DNA from: Beroe ovata
Lineage: Eukaryota; Ctenophora; Nuda; Beroida; Beroidae
Assembly: GCA_946803715.1 (NCBI GenBank)
Contig: CAMPET010000072.1
Span: forward strand, 63,248 to 115,061
Length of the DNA stretch: 51,814 nt
Reading direction: 5' to 3'
Shown here piece after piece: positions 46,677 to 51,814 of the stretch. The notes beneath the pieces were generated by a model. That model was not told the origin of the DNA. It ran no database searches and was given only the letters and a program-made list of their open reading frames with translations. The first letter of the stretch is position 1. The number at the start of each line of letters is the position of its first letter. The position numbers and the translations under genes were made by a program.

Positions 46677-48581
46677 ATGGGAATGTACTGGCTAGTGTCA
46701 GTTCCTAAAGACGATGCCAGTCAGCAGCAATGGGGCCGCTTTGTAGATCAAGTCAAGTCGATGTCATCCGCAGCAAAATTCAACCTGCCCAACCTCAAGG
46801 TAGGTGATTGACGAGCAAGTAAATTGATCAGCTATTTGTAGTAACTCACTAACACGTCTAGAGTTCAATAATTCAAGTGTTCATGAAACACATTCTACAC
46901 ATTTTAATGACATCATTATGACGTTCCAGGTTGGTACTCTGGACGCGCTAATGGCACTATCTGATGATTTGGCTAAGTTAGACCAGTTTACAGAACTAAT
47001 CATGGTAAAGGTGTATAACTATATGGCAAACACCCTAGAGGAAGGAGATCTTCAGAAACTGCCAGAATACACCAAAGTTAACAACAAGGTCAAGAATATT
47101 CTTTGACGTCCTTTACTTCCATCTTTAGCCCTTAATGGTTCATACTTACACATCGTTAACCTCTTAGGATTTGGATACGTACTGCAATTCCTTCGTTTGG
47201 GACGTAGCCAAGTTTCCGACCAAAGTCTCCATAAAAGAAATCCATGATATCATCGCAAAGAATTTAACCAAAATTGAGAAAGATTTCAAAACAAAGTCCA
47301 CCACGTACAACAACATAAAAACGGTAAGTTTAATCTATAGTCTTGCCTCATTCCCACCCTATGCAACATATGATTCAACACTTTCCTTCAAAACCAGTCC
47401 ATTTCAGAACTTAGCACAGCATGAAAAGAAAGAAAGCGGAAATCTAGTAACTCGGAATCTGGGACCTATAGTGAAGGAAGAAGTGAGTCATGATGCGTTC
47501 ACATCGGCCCCTGTGTTTTCACCGCATTGCGTACTTGACCTACATGATTTTATGATATACATGATACCTCAGGATTTCGTGGTGGCATCTGAGTACCTAG
47601 TAACAGCGTGTGTGGTAGTCCCAAAGTCTAGTTTAAAGGAGTGGGAGGGTAGTTACTGGAAACTCGCTGATTTTGTGGTTCCTGGTTCCTCTCATTGTGT
47701 TTACCAAGATGGAGACCAGTACCTTTACACTGTTACCATGTTCAAGAAAACCATGGAGGCGTTCAAAAATAACGCACGCGAGAAGAAATTTATTGTAAGG
47801 TTGGTATAGTGATAGCCAGTTTGTTCGGGACTCTTTTGTTTTGTGAAGTGAGACTGATTTTGTAAATCACTCAGAGATTTCACGTATAGCAAAGAAAAGA
47901 TAGAGCAAGCCACGAATGAGGTTAAGAATTTACAGAAAGCTAAGGACAGGGCATATGTGCCGCTTATTCGCTGGCTCAAGGGAAACTTCTCGGAGGCCTT
48001 CGTAAACTGGGTCCACGTTAAAGCACTCAGACTTTTCACTGAGTCTGTGCTAAGATATGGGTTACCGGCCACATTCCAGGTAACGAGCTCACAGTGCATG
48101 TGTTATTGATACAATCTGTTCTGATCAGAGGATGGTATCTACATGGTATCTACATGGTATATACATGGTACTATGGTAGACCTGGTAATGTGGTATGTAG
48201 TATTTACAGTCCCCATACACTCTAGACGGCAGTGTTACAACCGAACAGAAAGTTGGAGAAGAAGCTCCGTGAGAAGTTACACATGATGTACAGTGACCTG
48301 GACAAGAACGAGATACCAGGAGCAGAGGTAATTGTGCCATGGTGGCATTGTGCCAATGTGCCTTGGGGACACAGTGGCAGTGCTATTGAGAAATTTGATC
48401 ACCAACTTCGCCCTAGGTTGGCCAAGATATCCCTGGTGTTTTCACTGGCGGTGACTACTATCCGTATGTGTTTTTCGACGTGAACACGTCCTTCGTGGAT
48501 ACTGCTAGAGAGCTCTGGTTAGTCAAATCAATGCGTAGATTTCTTGTCGACTCACGCCAAATGGCGCGGTCACTTAGATAA
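46677..48581 (+). CDS. ATP6V1C1: V-type proton ATPase subunit C
   Basis: Subunit C of the cytosolic V1 sector; it clamps two of the EG stator stalks and is released when the pump disassembles. Eight exons: 46677-46799, 46930-47088, 47168-47323, 47408-47482, 47573-47799, 47875-48079, 48226-48327, 48417-48581; 403 residues with consistent phases (human 382). Conserved blocks: MYWLVSVP at the N-terminus, [126 protein letters not shown]. After the point where vertebrate proteins end (...[11 protein letters not shown]) the frame continues for about 30 residues ([20 protein letters not shown]...). Either this is a real tail, or a GTTAGT just after GAGCTCTG is a donor to a further exon. The symbol denotes the family; C1 and C2 are not separable here. 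Confidence 0.94.
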
Positions 48582-49861
48582 AGTTCTGTTTGCGTACGGC
48601 GCAACGACAATCACAAGTTCCAAATCAAAATGACTGCTCATCGAGCTATTTCCGCTGTGCGCGCGCGCGCGTTTGTGAGACGCGTGCACGCAGACACATG
48701 AATCAATTCCGATTCGATTGTCTTCTAATTTCAATGAGAATGTATACATGTATCGGTGTTTCAAATTGCTCAGAAGTTCATATTAAACCATTTCAGATAT
48801 GGCAAGAGAAACGAGTGTGTGCTTTTAATTTGTTGAACGCTTGATTGAATCATCATCATCCATCACACAGAGAAGATGCAAATGATATTACATTTCAAAT
48901 ATGAAACTCCCTTTTGTCAGGACATTGGGTCATTTCAAGATGATTTCATGTCGTCGTGCGTGGTATCATTGGTCAACCTAACAATATCTGCGCATTCTAG
49001 TCTAAAATGTGGGCTTACTCCTTCTTATACGAGGGATGCAATCTTAGTTAAACAGTTAAAGTTCTTGATATGCGATATTTGTCGTAAAGTGCGATAAGTC
49101 GATTAATGACGGTTTTAATATGATTCAACTGATTTGTGTAATTTGATGTCAATGTACTGTGCTGGCATAGTTATTGACAGTTTCGAAATTATGATAATGG
49201 TAACACTTTTAAAAACGGTGTTTCCTTGCCTTAATTTATGCATTCTAGCATGAGAATGAAACTGGGCACCAGTGGAGCCAATAGCCATAATATGTCCATT
49301 ATCCCAAAATCAGGAAAAAGAAAATTAAGGATCAAAGATGAACGAACGCGCGCGCATAACTCAGCGCGCGTTAGTTATTTAATTATCAATTAAAGGCGCG
49401 CAAATTGAGAAATAACTTTGCTACAACTTCAAGAAGCATGCGCCTTCCATGCAGTAGTGAGATTTGAGCTGCGGCACATAAATTAACAACAAAACCGATC
49501 GATTTAAATATATCAGTGTTTACATTCCACACCGTGATTGAGCATTCTTTCATCTTTTCATCCACCAACCATCATTCATATCATCGCAAAAATGAATATA
49601 AAGACATCCGGACACACACAAACACATACATTCACACATACATACAGACTACTATTTAATTATCATTGAACCAGTCTTTCTAAAGTACTAGCAGGACCCC
49701 AGGTCTCTGTGATTTCTAGAATCCTATATAGATATGAATCGCGCAGTATTTCGCACACATACCTCTTAAACACAGGCTTGCTCCAGAACATATTGTATTA
49801 ACTGGGTAATTGAGGTAATTAGAGGTCATTACAACGTTATTAGTGTCGTTAATAAGGCATC
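48582..49861. other. ATP6V1C 3' flank; CG-rich repeats, no gene seen
   Basis: Includes an alternating purine-pyrimidine CG block at about 48655-48690 and a palindrome AACGCGCGCG...GCGCGCGTT at about 49345-49373. No protein-like frame and no tRNA-like sequence noticed. Confidence 0.6.
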
Positions 49862-49962
49862 CTAATCGACAGATAATGACTTCATACACATACACACACA
49901 TACACACACACTCACACACAAACTCTTTACACAAAGACAAAGTCATGTGTGTGTGTGTGTGT
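49862..49962. repeat. (CA)n followed by (TG)n, self-complementary
   Basis: ACACACATACACACACAC-type repeat, a 30-bp spacer, then GTGTGTGTGTGTGTGT. The two halves can pair, so this forms a hairpin-prone repeat. Confidence 0.85.
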
Positions 49963-51225
49963 TCCAATCGACGGTATCATTGAAGATTGGATGTCGAATA
50001 TATTTTATCACCGCAATGTTGCATTCCTTTGTATGCGGCTGTCATACTACAGTGTTCTTCAACATAGCCTCACTACCATTTCACCTTACCTCTAGCATAC
50101 TTTACTACATTACAGTTCCAGTACCGCTCTCTATACAATTCATACGGTTACTGATCAACAGTCAACACTTTTTGTGTTCCCTAATGTTTGAAATAGTTCA
50201 TACTTTCTTCATATATCAGCTGTTCACAAACATATATCCGGTCAGCTACAAGTCATACTCATTCACAGTCCTATCCCCACACTGACACGTCATGGCAGTC
50301 GCACGACGCACTACAGCCATCATGTCAATATAGATCCGATATATCACGACGTCAAATGAACCTCCCATCCTCCTTCTCCTCTCTTGGAACTCCTTCTCTC
50401 AACTCACAGTATCATGAAGCCCTGTAGAGCCATGTAGCACATAATACATCACGATAATGAGCCGTTCTAAGGCAGGTAATTAAAGACCAATTAAACATCA
50501 ATTAAATCCCCACGTATCCTCCCTTCCTATTATTATCTCCTGCGCTCTATCATTCTCAATATAGGAGGAATAAGATAAAAAATAGAGTCGTGGAGTCTGT
50601 TTCTACGTAGCACAAACACTCTCACAAACACTCTCACTAACACTCTCACAAACACCCACACACACCGACACAGACAGACACACAATGATACTGTGTGTGC
50701 ATACCGTGACTATGTTCGCTATAACATCTGTAGCCAATGAAACAGAGATTCATAGCGCAACTGAACAGAGCACACCCGCTACACCAATAATAAACAGTTC
50801 TGCAAACAGACAATACATCCCTACACCGCTATTATAGCATGACTCTGCGCTAATCAATGATCAGTGAAATGATGATATTATTATCGGAAGGAAGACCAAT
50901 CAAACGTCCTCAGAGCCATGGGTAATAGACCACTGCTCACCCCAAGCTCTTGATACTCAGTACTCACTCATACAGCCACATTACTCTGACTGTTATTTCA
51001 CTGACCCTGGTATATCATCAGTATCACCACTAGTATGAAACATCCAGGTCCCAAAACTAATCCTAGGAATGACGGCGACAACAATTTCATCCCTGCCGCA
51101 GATTAATTGTAACAGATGTCTAATTATGGAGTGTTTATGACGATGGAATAGTTTTTATATGGGCGTGACTCAGGTCAAGTAAGGTGAGGTGTACGTTATG
51201 AAACGTACCCCCGAAAGTCAAGATG
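49963..51225. other. Intergenic, no gene supported
   Basis: Low-complexity ACAAACACTCTC and CACACCGACACAGACAGACA repeats lie at about 50610-50690. A 112-codon + strand frame at 49947-50285 begins inside the TG repeat and shows no conserved features. Confidence 0.6.
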
Positions 51226-51340
51226 TCAGGATATCGTAAACAGGATACCTATATCGTAGACAGGATATCGTAAACAGGATATCGTGAACAGGATATATCG
51301 TAAACAGGATGTATCGTAAACCGGATATATCGTAAACAGC
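51226..51340. repeat. 16-19 bp minisatellite (ATATCGTAAACAGG)n
   Basis: About seven variant tandem copies of an (AT)ATCGTAAACAGGAT unit. They also create an artificial - strand open frame of Tyr/Leu/Phe-rich repeats. Confidence 0.9.
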
Positions 51341-51659
51341 TGGTATCGAGATTTTTCCATAGCACGTGTTCTCACTGCAGTTCACGGTTCTGTGAAAGTA
51401 ATTATCACAATTCAGGGAGGGGGGCTTTACCGCAACTCGAGTAGGGCATATTGTATCATTGTTATTTTGCGTAAAGTGGTTAATTGAATAATTTGCTGTT
51501 CCCGCTTTTATGTAATGTGTACACGTTAATTTCATGGTTTGAGATTCTCAATTTTCCCACTCTATTCTCCCGTATGAAACCACTCCATTAAATCTTACTT
51601 TAATTTACTAAAATTCCATATTGCATTGTTCTCTGATGGTTAATGGTTGGTGTCATGTG

Positions 51660-51814
51660 AGTATGTGTGTGTGTGCGTGTGTCAGTGTATGTATATTGTA
51701 TGTTTGTGTGTGTGTGTGTGAGTGTATGTTTGTGAATGTGTGTTTGTTTGTGTGTGTATGTGTGAATGAGTGTATGTGTGTGTGAGTGTATGTGAGTGTA
51801 TGTGTGTGTGTGTG
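51660..51814. repeat. (TG)n microsatellite at window end
   Basis: TGTG repeats with interspersed TATG and GAGTG variants run to the end of the window. Confidence 0.95.

Noticed and set aside
49947-50285. 112-codon + strand hydrophobic frame
   Set aside because: Begins inside a TG repeat, has no splice context or recognisable domain.
51218-51535. 105-codon - strand frame
   Set aside because: Its second half is translated minisatellite; no signal peptide or conserved motif that I can defend.
1-51814. Bacterial contamination or horizontal transfer as source of the single-exon ORFs
   Set aside because: All supported genes are spliced or lie in introns of spliced animal genes; none resembles a bacterial operon.
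1-51814. tRNA or rRNA genes
   Set aside because: No cloverleaf with a TTC-arm consensus or rRNA core was noticed; a scan with tRNAscan-SE would settle it.

Overview
The window is animal nuclear DNA. Protein-coding genes are broken into many short exons with GT/AG introns, and nearly every conserved product is a metazoan family: an atypical DOCK-type GEF, animal-type multidomain acetyl-CoA carboxylase, an AF9/ENL YEATS protein, RIC1, V-ATPase subunit C, a heme peroxidase carrying ShK and TSP1 modules, and a class A GPCR. ShK modules on an extracellular enzyme, compact genes and CpG-rich foldback repeats fit an early-branching invertebrate. A cnidarian, possibly a hydrozoan, is my best guess, but the species cannot be fixed by eye. 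I joined exons by hand using homology, splice sites and reading phase; in every gene called here the exon phases sum to an open frame.

Layout on the + strand: the 3' part of a DOCK1/2/5-like gene (52-9436); a nest of miniature inverted-repeat elements (about 10.4-12.3 kb); a complete or nearly complete acetyl-CoA carboxylase gene (12999-34111, possibly starting at 10889); a repeat-rich gap with palindromes, two related miniature elements and the tail of a non-LTR retrotransposon (34.7-35.7 kb); then four tightly packed same-strand genes: NADH-cytochrome b5 reductase (36203-37621), AF9/ENL (38081-41132), RIC1 (41547-46175) and V-ATPase subunit C (46677-48581). The last 3.2 kb is repeat-rich with no gene I can support.

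Three genes lie on the - strand inside introns of the + strand genes: the ShK/TSP1 heme peroxidase inside a DOCK intron, the GPCR inside one ACC intron, and a 68-residue secreted-peptide ORF inside another.

Functionally the window mixes lipid synthesis (ACC, cytochrome b5 reductase), membrane traffic and acidification (RIC1, V-ATPase C), cytoskeletal signalling (DOCK), transcription elongation (AF9/ENL) and extracellular or signalling proteins (peroxidase, GPCR, peptide). The observations most worth following are the same-strand cluster with gaps of 415-501 bp and splice-acceptor-like AGs near start codons (possible spliced-leader operon), the nested miniature transposons with intact 8-9 bp target duplications, the peroxidase domain architecture, and a candidate AMPK site in a short 5' exon of ACC.
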